Assembly (NCBI GenBank): GCA_036960305.1
Contig: JBALWA010000010.1
Span: 1-64,000 of the forward strand
Reading direction: 5' to 3'
Source of the DNA: JBALVT01 sp036960305
GTDB taxonomy: Bacteria > Pseudomonadota > Gammaproteobacteria > Pseudomonadales > Halieaceae
DNA: 64,000 bases
The position numbers and the translations under genes are program-made. Below, in pieces: positions 1 through 9,040 of this stretch (its first letter is position 1; each line of letters starts with the position of its first letter). The notes beneath the pieces are model-generated. The model searched no databases. It had not been told where the DNA came from and worked only from the letters and a program-made list of their open reading frames with translations.

Positions 1-76
1 TGAGGGCAGACATGGTCAGTGACTTACCTTTGGGTTAAGCTGCCGACATACAGCAACAGCTTTTTGGGAATATACA

Positions 77-379
77 ATGGCATTGGAAATTTTCGCTCTC
101 GTGGTGATGTTCGTGGTCGCCGCCGTCGGCATCTGGCTGGTGGTAGTCGTTGGCAGCTTTCCCGGTAAGGTCGCCCGTGAACGGCAACACCCTCAGGCGG
201 ACGCGATAAATGCGCTAGCCTGGGTCGGACTCATTACCCTGGGGCTGGCCTGGTTTGTCGCCATAGTCTGGGCGTACGCCAAGCCCATCGGCAGCATTCA
301 GCAGATGAATGATTTGCAACAACGGGTTGAGGCGCTGGAGAAAGCTGGCGACAAATCAGGACAGGAGCCCACCCAATGA
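77..379 (+). CDS. DUF3302 family inner-membrane protein (YibI-like)
   Basis: A 100-residue protein with two hydrophobic segments (about residues 5-28 and 46-68) separated by a short basic loop, and a charged C-terminal helix. Size, topology and the loop motif SFPGKVARERQHPQADAI match the DUF3302 family (E. coli YibI). The ATG at 77 follows a GGGA ribosome-binding site. The stop overlaps the ATG of the next gene (ATGA at 376), so the two are translationally coupled, as YibI and the HlyD-family protein YibH are in enterobacteria. The molecular role is not established for the family; an accessory role to the adaptor downstream is inferred. Confidence 0.85.
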   Translation: MALEIFALVVMFVVAAVGIWLVVVVGSFPGKVARERQHPQADAINALAWVGLITLGLAWFVAIVWAYAKPIGSIQQMNDLQQRVEALEKAGDKSGQEPTQ

Positions 380-1368
380 TCGCATTTATCAGCATCATCT
401 ATGGTTTGTTCTATTACCTGGTGTTTAACGTCCTCAAATTGCTCAAGAAAACGCCCGGCAACATCGCCGCGTTTGTCGGTGTTGGCGTGGTGATGATTGC
501 CTCGATTCTTTTCATGTGGAACACCTTCTCGCCTATTTCGCAGGATGCCCGGGTATTTCGCTATATCATTCCCATCGTACCCAATGTGCGTGGTACGGTG
601 CTCGATGTGCCGGTGCAGCCTAATGTGGTTGTGCCCAAAGGAACGGTGTTGTATCACATCGATCCAAAACCTTATGAGTATCAGGTCTTGCAAGCTGAGG
701 CATCGGTTGCCCAGTTTGCAGCGCAGGAAACACTGTCGCTACTGCAGGTTGAAAGAGCCCAGGAGTTGTTGAAAACCCAGGCGGTGTCCAAGATGGATCT
801 GGATCGCTGGACGGCACAACTGGAGGCTGATCGCGCAGGCAAAGCGGGCGCTGCTGGTAAACTGGCCAACGCCCTCTGGGAACTTGATGAAACGGAGGTG
901 ACAGCGCCTACCAAAGGTTATGTGGTTAATCTGCAGCTCAGGCCTGGCAGTTTTGTGGGCAGTACCGGCTTATCGGCGGCCATGTCTTTTATCAGCAAAG
1001 ACACGACGCAAATCATGGCCTCATTCAGCCAGAGTGCCATTCGGCGAATCCAGCAGGGTGATCCGATGGAGATTACTTTCCCCCACAAACCTGGCGAGGT
1101 TTTTGCCGGTACGGTGGCTGATATTGTCGCGTTCAGCGCTAGCTCCCAGCTACAGGCCAGCGGTACCTTGCCCTCGGACTGGAGTAGTTCGCCCCCCGAT
1201 CGGTGGGCCGTACGCGCGACGCTGGATGACGCGGCGTTGGCGGAAGACCTGCCCCAGGGGACGGCGGGAAGCATGGCGATATTTACCAACGGCGGCAAAC
1301 CTGTGCACGTTATTAGTAAAGTGGTGTTGAGGATGAACGCCTGGATGGCTTACCTGACTAGTCCTTAG
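376..1368 (+). CDS. HlyD-family membrane fusion protein (YibH-like)
   Basis: A 330-residue membrane-fusion/adaptor protein. An N-terminal hydrophobic segment (about residues 28-50) anchors it in the inner membrane. A biotinyl-lipoyl-like half (around residues 68-95, PNVRGTVLDVPVQPN), a short alpha-helical hairpin and a beta-barrel region follow. It overlaps the DUF3302 gene by 4 bases. No dedicated permease is adjacent, as for E. coli YibH/YibI, so the transported substrate cannot be read from this sequence. The assignment to the EmrA/YibH branch rests on length, the N-terminal anchor and the DUF3302 partner. Confidence 0.85.
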   Translation: MIAFISIIYGLFYYLVFNVLKLLKKTPGNIAAFVGVGVVMIASILFMWNTFSPISQDARVFRYIIPIVPNVRGTVLDVPVQPNVVVPKGTVLYHIDPKPYEYQVLQAEASVAQFAAQETLSLLQVERAQELLKTQAVSKMDLDRWTAQLEADRAGKAGAAGKLANALWELDETEVTAPTKGYVVNLQLRPGSFVGSTGLSAAMSFISKDTTQIMASFSQSAIRRIQQGDPMEITFPHKPGEVFAGTVADIVAFSASSQLQASGTLPSDWSSSPPDRWAVRATLDDAALAEDLPQGTAGSMAIFTNGGKPVHVISKVVLRMNAWMAYLTSP

Positions 1369-1389
1369 GGGCTACCAGTAGACCCTAAG
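1364..1389. terminator. Possible bidirectional terminator hairpin
   Basis: CTTAGGG at 1364-1370 pairs with CCCTAAG at 1383-1389, with a further CTA/TAG pairing inside the loop. It lies between two convergent genes (stops at 1368 and 1395). There is no long U tract, so termination activity is inferred. Confidence 0.4.
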
Positions 1390-1394
1390 ACCTG

Positions 1395-1769
1395 TCAGGC
1401 TCTTTTCAAGGCCACGGCTGCAAGTGTTGCTGTGGCAAATTCATAGGCCATGGCGCCCCACGTATAAACGGCGACCGGTTCGGAGACAATGAGTGTTGTA
1501 AAAAGTCGCGTCAGCGCCAAGCCGCCGACACACAGTACAAGCAATATCAGCCCCGATTTGTGGTAATCCGGCTTAAGTGCTGCCAACAGGCAAAACAATC
1601 CAAAGCCGGTCTGTAAGCCGCCGTACATGGCACCAATTTCAACAAAAGCATCACCGTTGGTCATGCTGAGTCCGGCGTAAGCTGCCGGGATGTCCGGGGA
1701 GTAAAGGCAAGTCAGGCCATAAGAGATAAAAATAATCGCGGAAATCCACAGTATGATTTTTCCTGGCAC
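1395..1769 (-). CDS. DUF4345 family membrane protein
   Basis: A 124-residue protein with four predicted transmembrane helices (roughly residues 5-25, 45-68, 73-93 and 100-120). The pattern AYAGLSMTNGDAFVEIGAMYGGLQTGFGLF is the conserved core of small DUF4345-type membrane proteins, which have no known biochemical role. It is transcribed on the minus strand, divergent from the sigma-factor gene at 1938, with 168 bases between them, and converges with the HlyD-family gene. No partner on its own strand is adjacent. Confidence 0.7.
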   Translation of the reverse strand: MPGKIILWISAIIFISYGLTCLYSPDIPAAYAGLSMTNGDAFVEIGAMYGGLQTGFGLFCLLAALKPDYHKSGLILLVLCVGGLALTRLFTTLIVSEPVAVYTWGAMAYEFATATLAAVALKRA

Positions 1770-1873
1770 GGTTTCGTCCTCATTGCTTGGGTCGGATGTT
1801 AAGGCCCAAGCTTAGCATAAGCAGACTCTCCAATAGGTCGATAAAGTCGATAGAGGCTTTAGGGTGTTTGCCC

Positions 1874-1900
1874 AGGTGGCGTGTCATACTACAGGTGGCG
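1874..1900 (+). promoter_or_regulatory. Direct repeat upstream of sigma-factor gene
   Basis: AGGTGGCG occurs at 1874-1881 and again at 1893-1900, a period of 19 bases (about two helical turns), 38 bases before the sigma-factor ATG. It could be a regulator site. Nothing else supports this. Confidence 0.25.
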
Positions 1901-1937
1901 AATATACAGACCTTTAATGCCCTGAATCCGAGAGCAC

Positions 1938-2453
1938 ATGAATAGAAACCGGGAACAAGCTGAAGTCGTTGAGCTTTATAAAGAAGCTTCGCCGGAATTG
2001 CTTCGTTTATTGCACCGTAGACTGGGCAATCGCCAGGATGCAGAAGAAGTCGCACAGGATGCCTTCGAGAAACTGTGCTCACTGGAGCAGCGCGAGGAAA
2101 TCCGGGATCTTCGCAATTATTTCTTTACGATGGCCAATCGAATGGCTTTGAATGTGCTCCGTCGCCGCAACACCGAGAAAGACTACCTGATAAAGCAGGG
2201 GCCATTGCTACTTGAGGAGTCTGATGCAAGCTTTGACCCGGCGGAAATTGCCCGTTGGGACGAAAAGCTGAGGCTGGTAAAACACGCTATTCAGTCCCTC
2301 CCTAAAAAGACCGGCTATATATTCCTGCTGCATCGGTTCGAGGGCTATACCTACCCGGAAATCGCCCAGAAACTGGGTATGTCAAAAAAATCTGTTGAAT
2401 ACCATATGTGCCGGGCACTCAGCACCGTGGTAAAAGCAACACAAGGAGGTTGA
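1938..2453 (+). CDS. FecI-like ECF sigma factor
   Basis: A 171-residue sigma-70 family protein of the extracytoplasmic-function type. Region 2 spans about residues 14-80 (core LLRLLHRRLGNRQDAEEVAQ, then a -10 recognition part around RNYFFTMANRMALNVLRRR). Region 4 spans about residues 113-165 with the helix-turn-helix GYTYPEIAQKLGMSKKSVEY. It is followed directly by a FecR-type anti-sigma gene and an STN-bearing TonB-dependent receptor, the classic cell-surface signalling arrangement in which the ligand-loaded receptor releases the sigma factor. Its main target is probably the receptor operon downstream (inference). Confidence 0.93.
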   Translation: MNRNREQAEVVELYKEASPELLRLLHRRLGNRQDAEEVAQDAFEKLCSLEQREEIRDLRNYFFTMANRMALNVLRRRNTEKDYLIKQGPLLLEESDASFDPAEIARWDEKLRLVKHAIQSLPKKTGYIFLLHRFEGYTYPEIAQKLGMSKKSVEYHMCRALSTVVKATQGG

Positions 2454-2455
2454 TC

Positions 2456-3499
2456 ATGTCCGATACAATGATCGATGAAGCCGTCGCATGGCTTATTAAA
2501 CTGAGGTCCCCCGAGGTCAGTAGCGGGGATCGGCATGCTCACCAGGAGTGGTTGGCAGCGAATGACTTGCATCGGCGGGCTTATGAGACGGTTAGCAGCG
2601 AGTGGTCAGATCTTGACGACCTCGATGACTGGGCCAGAGGTGAATTGGCGCAGCTCAACCTCAATGCCAGTGTGTTGCTTCGTCGCCGGAAAAAACTGTG
2701 GGTTGCCGGGTTCGCAACGGCGGCATCATTTGCGCTTGCTTTGGTCCTGTTTCCCCTGCTTCAGAGTGCTCCCGACCGCTATCAAACCGACGAGGCGGAA
2801 CGGCGAGAAATATCCCTGGCCGATGGCTCGCGACTGCACCTGAACGCTACCTCGGCGGTTGATGTTTCCTTTGACGCAGACGTCCGCCAACTCACACTGG
2901 AGCAGGGTGAAGGCGTTTTCGATGTGGAACACGATAGTAAGAGACCCTTTGTGGTGGTCGCGGGGAACAGCAAGATCATTGCTCTGGGGACGCGCTTTTC
3001 CGTCCATCATACAGACTCACAGGATATACAGGTTACGGTTCTGGATGGCCGTGTGGCGGTTGTACCCCTGGAGCAATCCATCGAGGGGGCCGTCAAACAA
3101 TTTTCCAGCGAATCGTCGTCCCGGGAAGCGCTGTCCCCAATCGGCCAGCGGGAAAGCCTCATCCTCGAAGCAGACCAGCAGGCCCGTGTAAGTGCCGACG
3201 GCCAGTTTTTGTCGCTACTGGAGGTCAGTGCTGCCAGTGAGGCTGCCTGGATTGAGGGCAAACTGGTTTTTGACAATACGCCACTGCGGGAGGTGGTTGA
3301 GGAGCTCTCACGTTATGTTCCCGGTCGGATTCGTGTAGATCCCAGTGTGCCCGATCACCCCGTGACCGGCATTATTCATATTCGCAGCTCGGAAACCATG
3401 TTGGAACTGCTGTCACAGGTGGTGCCTGTCACAGCCGTGAAGCAGTCTGCCTCGCTCACCATTCTACATCCAGCGCCCGCGCGACCGAATAACGGATAA
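2456..3499 (+). CDS. FecR-family anti-sigma/sigma regulator
   Basis: A 347-residue single-pass inner-membrane regulator. A cytoplasmic DUF4880 domain (residues about 6-50, including HQEWLAANDLHRRAYE) would hold the sigma factor. A transmembrane helix lies near residues 78-98. The periplasmic FecR domain (about 110-205) and a C-terminal STN-like DUF4974 part (about 265-340, FDNTPLREVVEELSRY) would contact the receptor signalling domain. The ATG at 2456 was chosen because AAGGAGG lies at 2443-2448, and it starts 2 bases after the sigma-factor stop. An upstream in-frame start at 2408 would overlap the sigma gene and has no such site. Confidence 0.93.
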   Translation: MSDTMIDEAVAWLIKLRSPEVSSGDRHAHQEWLAANDLHRRAYETVSSEWSDLDDLDDWARGELAQLNLNASVLLRRRKKLWVAGFATAASFALALVLFPLLQSAPDRYQTDEAERREISLADGSRLHLNATSAVDVSFDADVRQLTLEQGEGVFDVEHDSKRPFVVVAGNSKIIALGTRFSVHHTDSQDIQVTVLDGRVAVVPLEQSIEGAVKQFSSESSSREALSPIGQRESLILEADQQARVSADGQFLSLLEVSAASEAAWIEGKLVFDNTPLREVVEELSRYVPGRIRVDPSVPDHPVTGIIHIRSSETMLELLSQVVPVTAVKQSASLTILHPAPARPNNG

Positions 3500-3505
3500 T
3501 TTTTA

Positions 3506-6382
3506 ATGGCCTTAGGGTGTTCTGTATTTCAAGTGTCTTTATTATTGATGGGGTCTATCGTCTTGAACACTGCGATGCCCTCACAATGCTATGCCGCGTC
3601 AGTGGCAGCCCACAGTGGAGATAATAATAAATTGACTACTAATAATGAGATAAGCCCCAAAACCCAGCTTAGCTTTGATATTGCGCCCCAGGATATCGCC
3701 ACGGCGCTAATTCAATTTGGCGATCAGGCCGATGTCTCTGTGTTGATGCAACATCAGGCGCGCGGTCTGGATACGGCGGGCCTGAGAGGTGTTTACAGTA
3801 CCCTGGATGGGCTGGATGCCCTGCTGGCCGGTACCGGGCTGGATTACAAACAGACTGAGGCTGGCATTGTTGTATTTCAGCAAGAAGCAGCGGTTCAGTC
3901 CTCCGCTGCTGGCAATGGCAAGAAGTCGTTGTTTGCTCAAGTTGCCGCGGTCTTTGCCGGCACGGTGCTCAGTGGCGCGGCAATGGCAGACGAGTCGACG
4001 GCTGATGCCGAAGTAAAAGGCGCAGCAGATAAAGACCAGAGGCGTATTGAGGAAGTCATCGTTTCCGCACTCAAAGGCTCAACCGGTACGGCCCTGTCCG
4101 ACACGGCTATGGGCATTACCGCGCTGGACGGTGCCTACCTGGAAGATATCGCTGCGACCAGCATCAACGCGATTGTTGAACGCACCCCCGGTGCTTCACT
4201 CGTCAAGACGGGCGACACTGCAACAACGATCCAGATTCGGGGTGTTTCCGCCAGCCAGGGGGATGCCCTGGTGGGCTACTACCTGGATGATTTTGCCTAT
4301 GTCAGTCTACAGGGTGTATCCACACCAGAAATTATTCCCTTCGACCTGAAGCGCGTGGAAGTACTGAAAGGGCCTCAGGGTACCCTGTACGGTGCGGGTT
4401 CCACCGGTGGAACGATCCGGATTTTGAGTAACAAGGCCGACACCTATGAGGGTTTTTCCGGCAAGGTTGAACTGGGTGCTCATACTATTTCAGGTGGTGG
4501 CGATGGCCACACAATCGCGGGCATGGTGAATATTCCGATAGTAGCCGACAAAGTCGCCCTCAGGGCATCGGCTTATCTGCGGGATCGGGCCGGCTGGCTG
4601 GATTACGACGAGGGCCCTGACGACTACAACGAGCTTGATGGGGATAACTATAAGGTGCAGCTTGGTTTCACGCCAAATGAACGTTTGCGAATCGATATCG
4701 GGTATCACAAGGACGAGGTGGAGTCTGTCTCGGATCACTCCGACTCCGACCTGGTTTTCGCGCTCCCTGAAGGGGAGGATCATCCCTTTACCCCGCTGGC
4801 TGTCAGTATTACCCAGGCAAACGCCGCGCAAAATTTCGAGACGGCCTTCGAGGAATTGGGCCTGGGTGCCCTTTATCCCGTATTTGAGGAAACCATACTC
4901 GAACAGCTGGACGAAATTTATACACCGAACGTCGCCTCTTTAATGCCAGCGACACCCTACAGCCTCTTTGATTCCGCTGCCGGCCCAGCGGGAACGCTTC
5001 CCTATAGTGACAGGGACTATGAACTGTATACCTCGTCCCTGAGCTATGACTTTGACTCTGTTCAGCTGTATGTAACGGCGAACAAGATAGAGGAAAACTC
5101 GCTAGCGCTCGCACAGACGTCTATTGCCCGGGACGGCGTCATTGGCAAGGAGCTGGAAACATCCAACATAGAGTTACGCCTCGCATCCATCAACGACGGG
5201 CCGCTAAACTGGACCGCAGGCCTCTTTTATCTTGATCACGAAGAGACTTTTTTCCTGTCGGGTTCGGGGATTCCAGTCCTTGACCTGGATGCGGCGGCGG
5301 GGATTGTCACGATACCCGGCATTGCGGAAGTGCCTGTGCCACTTATCACCGGGTTTACAGAGCTTGTCCTTGTCGACAACCTCATAGAATCTGAACAGAG
5401 CGCGATCTTTGGAGAGGTTTACTATGGCTTCACTGACAATGTAGAGCTGACCGTAGGCATGCGTTACTCCGAAGATGAGCGTGACGCAACAGAGCTCTCG
5501 GCTAACGCCGATATTATGGCTGAGCGTGGCTTGTCCAATCCCTGGTCGGAAACCTTTGATGCTCTGACCGGCAGGATAAACCTCAAGGTGAACTGGAGTG
5601 AGGAGCTGATGACTTATTTCAGTATTTCCAGTGCAGAGCGTTCCGGTACGCCCAATTTTGGTATTACCCGGGTGGCTGAATTTGTCAATCGTCCGGCGGG
5701 TTACACGGCCCCGGCATTTACCGACGAAGAAAAGCTGATTGCCTATGAGGTTGGCGCAAAGTGGTTTGCCACTGACTCGCTCTATGTCGATGCAGCGCTT
5801 TATTACAACGACTGGGAGGACATTATTCTGGAAATTACCGAACTTATTAGTGACCCCCAGTCAGGCATACTTTTGACGACTACCCTGAGGGATAATGCAG
5901 GGGATGCGCGCAGCTACGGGCTTGAAGCCAGTTTAAACTGGGTGCCAACGGACGCTATCACTGTGACTGCCGGTTTTAATGTGATGGAATCCGAGTATGT
6001 CGATCCGCCAGCGGACTCTGGCGTGAATGATGGAGACCAGATTCAAGCTGTGCCGGACTGGACGGGTTACGCGGGGGTTGATCTCTACAAGCCAATCTCG
6101 TGGTTTGGTGGTTCCAATGTCGTTGGCGGTTTGTTCGCAAGCTACACGGGTGAACGCTACTCCTACGGCAGCGGCGGCGTAACCGCGAAAACCGACGGCT
6201 TCGCACGCCTGGATGCCAGGGTGGGGTTGGACACTGAATCATGGAGTGTGGTTTTACATGTGAAGAACCTGACGGATTCCGACGACAGGACGTTTAACCC
6301 TACCGCCTTCACGGCGATTGAGCCTTTCGATATTTACATGCAGCCCCGAACCACCGAGCTGGTGTTGAAGTACGCCTTCTGA
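3506..6382 (+). CDS. TonB-dependent transducer with N-terminal STN signalling domain
   Basis: A 958-residue outer-membrane receptor. A hydrophobic N-terminus (about residues 5-30) is the likely signal peptide. A secretin/TonB short N-terminal (STN) domain spans about 55-106, and a TonB-box-like stretch IEEVIVSALK lies at 181-190. The plug domain follows (about 190-310, with the motif RVEVLKGPQGTLYGAGSTGG), then a 22-strand-type barrel ending in the aromatic residue F (VLKYAF). STN plus the upstream FecI/FecR pair shows it both imports and signals. Residues 139-162 look like a second signal peptide lying between STN and plug. The substrate is unknown; downstream genes suggest a hydrophobic or esterified compound rather than a siderophore. 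Confidence 0.93.
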   Translation: MALGCSVFQVSLLLMGSIVLNTAMPSQCYAASVAAHSGDNNKLTTNNEISPKTQLSFDIAPQDIATALIQFGDQADVSVLMQHQARGLDTAGLRGVYSTLDGLDALLAGTGLDYKQTEAGIVVFQQEAAVQSSAAGNGKKSLFAQVAAVFAGTVLSGAAMADESTADAEVKGAADKDQRRIEEVIVSALKGSTGTALSDTAMGITALDGAYLEDIAATSINAIVERTPGASLVKTGDTATTIQIRGVSASQGDALVGYYLDDFAYVSLQGVSTPEIIPFDLKRVEVLKGPQGTLYGAGSTGGTIRILSNKADTYEGFSGKVELGAHTISGGGDGHTIAGMVNIPIVADKVALRASAYLRDRAGWLDYDEGPDDYNELDGDNYKVQLGFTPNERLRIDIGYHKDEVESVSDHSDSDLVFALPEGEDHPFTPLAVSITQANAAQNFETAFEELGLGALYPVFEETILEQLDEIYTPNVASLMPATPYSLFDSAAGPAGTLPYSDRDYELYTSSLSYDFDSVQLYVTANKIEENSLALAQTSIARDGVIGKELETSNIELRLASINDGPLNWTAGLFYLDHEETFFLSGSGIPVLDLDAAAGIVTIPGIAEVPVPLITGFTELVLVDNLIESEQSAIFGEVYYGFTDNVELTVGMRYSEDERDATELSANADIMAERGLSNPWSETFDALTGRINLKVNWSEELMTYFSISSAERSGTPNFGITRVAEFVNRPAGYTAPAFTDEEKLIAYEVGAKWFATDSLYVDAALYYNDWEDIILEITELISDPQSGILLTTTLRDNAGDARSYGLEASLNWVPTDAITVTAGFNVMESEYVDPPADSGVNDGDQIQAVPDWTGYAGVDLYKPISWFGGSNVVGGLFASYTGERYSYGSGGVTAKTDGFARLDARVGLDTESWSVVLHVKNLTDSDDRTFNPTAFTAIEPFDIYMQPRTTELVLKYAF

Positions 6383-6383
6383 T

Positions 6384-7532
6384 ATGAAAGTCATTAAAGT
6401 GTTCGGGATTACGACGGCAGTCGTAATCCTGTTAGCTGTTGTGCTAACCGTAACCGGCTGGGGAGGCACCTTATTCTTTAAAGCATTTATTGCCTTCAGT
6501 AAGCCGCCTGGAGATTTTAATCCGGCCGAGGCTGTTGCCCCACCTGACTACAGCCTGACGGCCAGTTGGGCCTCATTACCTACGATGGAGGATCCTGCGG
6601 ATCTTGTGCCCGATGGCGTGGCAGTTAAACCGCAGGGAGAGCATCCGGTGGATGTGTTTTTTATCCACCCCACCGGCTTCCTAACATCGGGAAGCTGGAC
6701 CTCACCGATGGACAGGGATTCCGGCACCGAGGAAAACACCCGGTTCATGATGGCCAACCAGGCCAGTGCCTTTAACGGCTGCTGTAATATCTACGCCCCC
6801 AGGTACCGCGAGGCCAATATATTTGCCTATTTTGGTTCCGGTGAGGACCGCGATGCGTTGTTGGGTTTTGCCTATCAGGACGTAAAGCGGGCATTCGAGC
6901 ATTATCTAGCGCACGATAACCAGGGTAGACCTTTCGTTCTTGCCGGTCATAGCCAGGGCACACATCATGCCCAGCGTCTGCTGGCGGAAGTCATTGATAC
7001 CACCGATTTACACCAGCGTATGGTGGCGGCCTACGTGATTGGCTCAACCCTCATTCCTGTTTCTGCGGATTGGTTTTCTTCCATGGACCATATTGCCGCC
7101 TGTGAAAGCGCTGAGGACCTTTCTTGCGTGGTGCACTGGGATACGATGCCGGAGGGGACGCCGGCATACGAGCGTCCTGCCGATAGCCTCTGTACCAACC
7201 CCTTGTCATGGCAGGTCAACGAGACACTGGCGGAGGCCAGCCTCAATGACGGCGCGCTCCCGCCTGTCGGCACGCTTAACCAGGCCATCGGTCGCGTTGA
7301 GGATGCGCCCAGTCATCAGATATTGGATTCCCTGGCAGCACCCCGAAGTGAGTTGACCTGGGCGCAGTGCCGGGGAGGGACGCTGTACGCGGATAACGCA
7401 TTGGGTAAAGGGTTTGAAATCGATGCTATGGGAACCTACCACCAGGCGGATTACGCGCTTTTCTATATGAATGTTCATCACAATGCGAAATTGCGGGCGA
7501 GTCGATATCTAGAACTTCGGGAGGCACCATGA
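6384..7532 (+). CDS. DUF3089 alpha/beta-hydrolase
   Basis: A 382-residue protein with an N-terminal hydrophobic segment (residues 7-28), so it is membrane-anchored or exported. The DUF3089 hydrolase core starts with VDVFFIHPTGF and contains the nucleophile elbow GHSQG (residues 188-192, Ser190), the serine-hydrolase signature. A C-terminal HH pair (MNVHHN) may supply the catalytic His. It begins one base after the receptor stop, so it belongs to the receptor operon. DUF3089 proteins are thought to be lipase/esterase-like. Here it could hydrolyse an ester ligand that the receptor brings into the periplasm (inference). Confidence 0.88.
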   Translation: MKVIKVFGITTAVVILLAVVLTVTGWGGTLFFKAFIAFSKPPGDFNPAEAVAPPDYSLTASWASLPTMEDPADLVPDGVAVKPQGEHPVDVFFIHPTGFLTSGSWTSPMDRDSGTEENTRFMMANQASAFNGCCNIYAPRYREANIFAYFGSGEDRDALLGFAYQDVKRAFEHYLAHDNQGRPFVLAGHSQGTHHAQRLLAEVIDTTDLHQRMVAAYVIGSTLIPVSADWFSSMDHIAACESAEDLSCVVHWDTMPEGTPAYERPADSLCTNPLSWQVNETLAEASLNDGALPPVGTLNQAIGRVEDAPSHQILDSLAAPRSELTWAQCRGGTLYADNALGKGFEIDAMGTYHQADYALFYMNVHHNAKLRASRYLELREAP

Positions 7533-7558
7533 TGAATTGCAGGCGCGCTTTACTATGA
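7529..7558 (+). other. Nine-codon mini-ORF coupling hydrolase and transporter genes
   Basis: A GGGAGG site at 7519-7524 precedes an ATG at 7529 that overlaps the hydrolase stop as ATGA. It opens only nine codons (MMNCRRALL). Its TGA (7556-7558) overlaps the ATG at 7555 that starts the transporter. A relay of two ATGA overlaps would let ribosomes pass from one gene to the next. Alternatively translation begins at a TTG at 7537. Confidence 0.3.
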
Positions 7559-8967
7559 CGGCACTGACTTCCCGGACCAAGCTTGCCTATAGCATGGGGC
7601 AATTTTCCTGGTCAGCCAAGGATGTGTCTTTTCACTATTTCCTGTTTTTCTATTACACACAATTCCTTGGTTTATCGGCGAGTCTTGCTGGTTTCGCCGC
7701 GCTGTTGGCGCTCACTGCCGACGCAATTTCAGATCCGATTATCGGTCAGGTCTCGGACAATTGGAAAGGGGGTAAGTGGGGGCGGCGTCACCCCTTTATG
7801 GCGGCCGCGATTGTTCCGTTCCCGCTGTTTTTGATCGCCATTTTCAATCCGCCTGAAAGTCTCTCCCAGTACCAGCTATTCGCCTGGTATCTGGTGAACG
7901 CCATCGTGATTCGGACATTTCTCACCCTGTTCACAGTGCCGCATCTGGCGCTGGGCGCCGAGTTGTCCGAGGATTACGATGAGCGCCTCAGTATTGCAAC
8001 GTATCGAAACCTTATGGGCTATGTGGGCGGCCTCAGTATTCAGGTTATCGCCTGGTTCATATTGATCCCCACAGCCACTGCGGCAGGTATGGTGGCCATG
8101 GGTTATCGCAATGTGGGATTTGTGGCGGCCGGTCTCGCCGTGGTGGGTATGATCGCTGCATTTTATGGTACACGTGATCGCATCCAATATCTTGCGCAGA
8201 CCAGCAAGGCCCAACAGGCCAGACCCTGGTACTACGCGTTTGGTGACGTGGTGGCAATGCTGAAAAACCATTCAGCGAGGACTTACCTCGGTGCCAATCT
8301 GGTTCTGGTAACGGCAGTGGGCGTGAGCAATACCATGTTGCTGCATGTGAACAACTTCTTTTACGGGTTCAGCGCTGAGCAAACGGGCATTTTCATGCTG
8401 TGCATATTCCTGTGCCTGTTTCCCGCTGCCTGGCTCTCAAAGCATTTTGTGCGCCGTTTTGACAAGCAGCGTGGCGTTATTCTGCTGATCTGTTCCATGG
8501 CGCTCATCGGTCCAATACCGGTTATGGCACATTTGTACGGGCTGACACCGCCATCGGGTAGTGCGGGCTTGTTGGCGGTCGTTTGTTTTTTTATTGTCCT
8601 GCATCAGTCCTTCTACATCGCCAATATCAATATTGCCGGGGGCATGGTCCCGGATATAGCCGACGAACTGGCCCTGTCATCGGGGATGCGACAGGAGGGG
8701 ATTATCAATTCCGGCATGATGCTGGCGCAAAAGATGACATTCGGTCTGGGCGCATTCTTCGCTGGCATCGCTATCGATTTTGCCGGCCTGGAGGGGGTCA
8801 CTGAGGCTTCCCAGCTTACCCACACCATGATGGCCCGCTTGGCCTGGGTCTACGGCCCGGGGTTGATGTGCGTCACCTTCCTTGTCGCGATTATTTACAG
8901 CCGCTACAAATTATCGCGATCACGGCTAAAGGATATCCGATTGCAGCTGGAAGCGGCCTCCAGCTGA
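7555..8967 (+). CDS. GPH-family MFS sugar/organic solute:cation symporter
   Basis: A 470-residue membrane protein with about 12 transmembrane helices. The opening KLAYSMGQFSWSAKD and the loop DPIIGQVSDNWKGGKWGRRHPFM are diagnostic of the glycoside-pentoside-hexuronide (GPH) symporter family, which moves solutes across the inner membrane with a cation. It sits in the receptor/hydrolase operon and would be the inner-membrane step of the same uptake route. GPH relatives in hydrocarbon- and steroid-rich gene clusters are not always sugar carriers, so the substrate is left open. I chose ATG 7555; TTG at 7537 would add six residues and is better spaced from GGAGG. Confidence 0.88.
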   Translation: MTALTSRTKLAYSMGQFSWSAKDVSFHYFLFFYYTQFLGLSASLAGFAALLALTADAISDPIIGQVSDNWKGGKWGRRHPFMAAAIVPFPLFLIAIFNPPESLSQYQLFAWYLVNAIVIRTFLTLFTVPHLALGAELSEDYDERLSIATYRNLMGYVGGLSIQVIAWFILIPTATAAGMVAMGYRNVGFVAAGLAVVGMIAAFYGTRDRIQYLAQTSKAQQARPWYYAFGDVVAMLKNHSARTYLGANLVLVTAVGVSNTMLLHVNNFFYGFSAEQTGIFMLCIFLCLFPAAWLSKHFVRRFDKQRGVILLICSMALIGPIPVMAHLYGLTPPSGSAGLLAVVCFFIVLHQSFYIANINIAGGMVPDIADELALSSGMRQEGIINSGMMLAQKMTFGLGAFFAGIAIDFAGLEGVTEASQLTHTMMARLAWVYGPGLMCVTFLVAIIYSRYKLSRSRLKDIRLQLEAASS

Positions 8968-9040
8968 CTTTGCATAATGGCACCTCGTGTGCCAATATGC
9001 TCGCCCTTGCCCATGTCGGCGATACCAGCGAATCATTAAA

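Noticed and set aside
1..76. Gene fragment at the left edge
   Set aside because: Only 76 bases precede the first gene and no reading frame there can be assigned.
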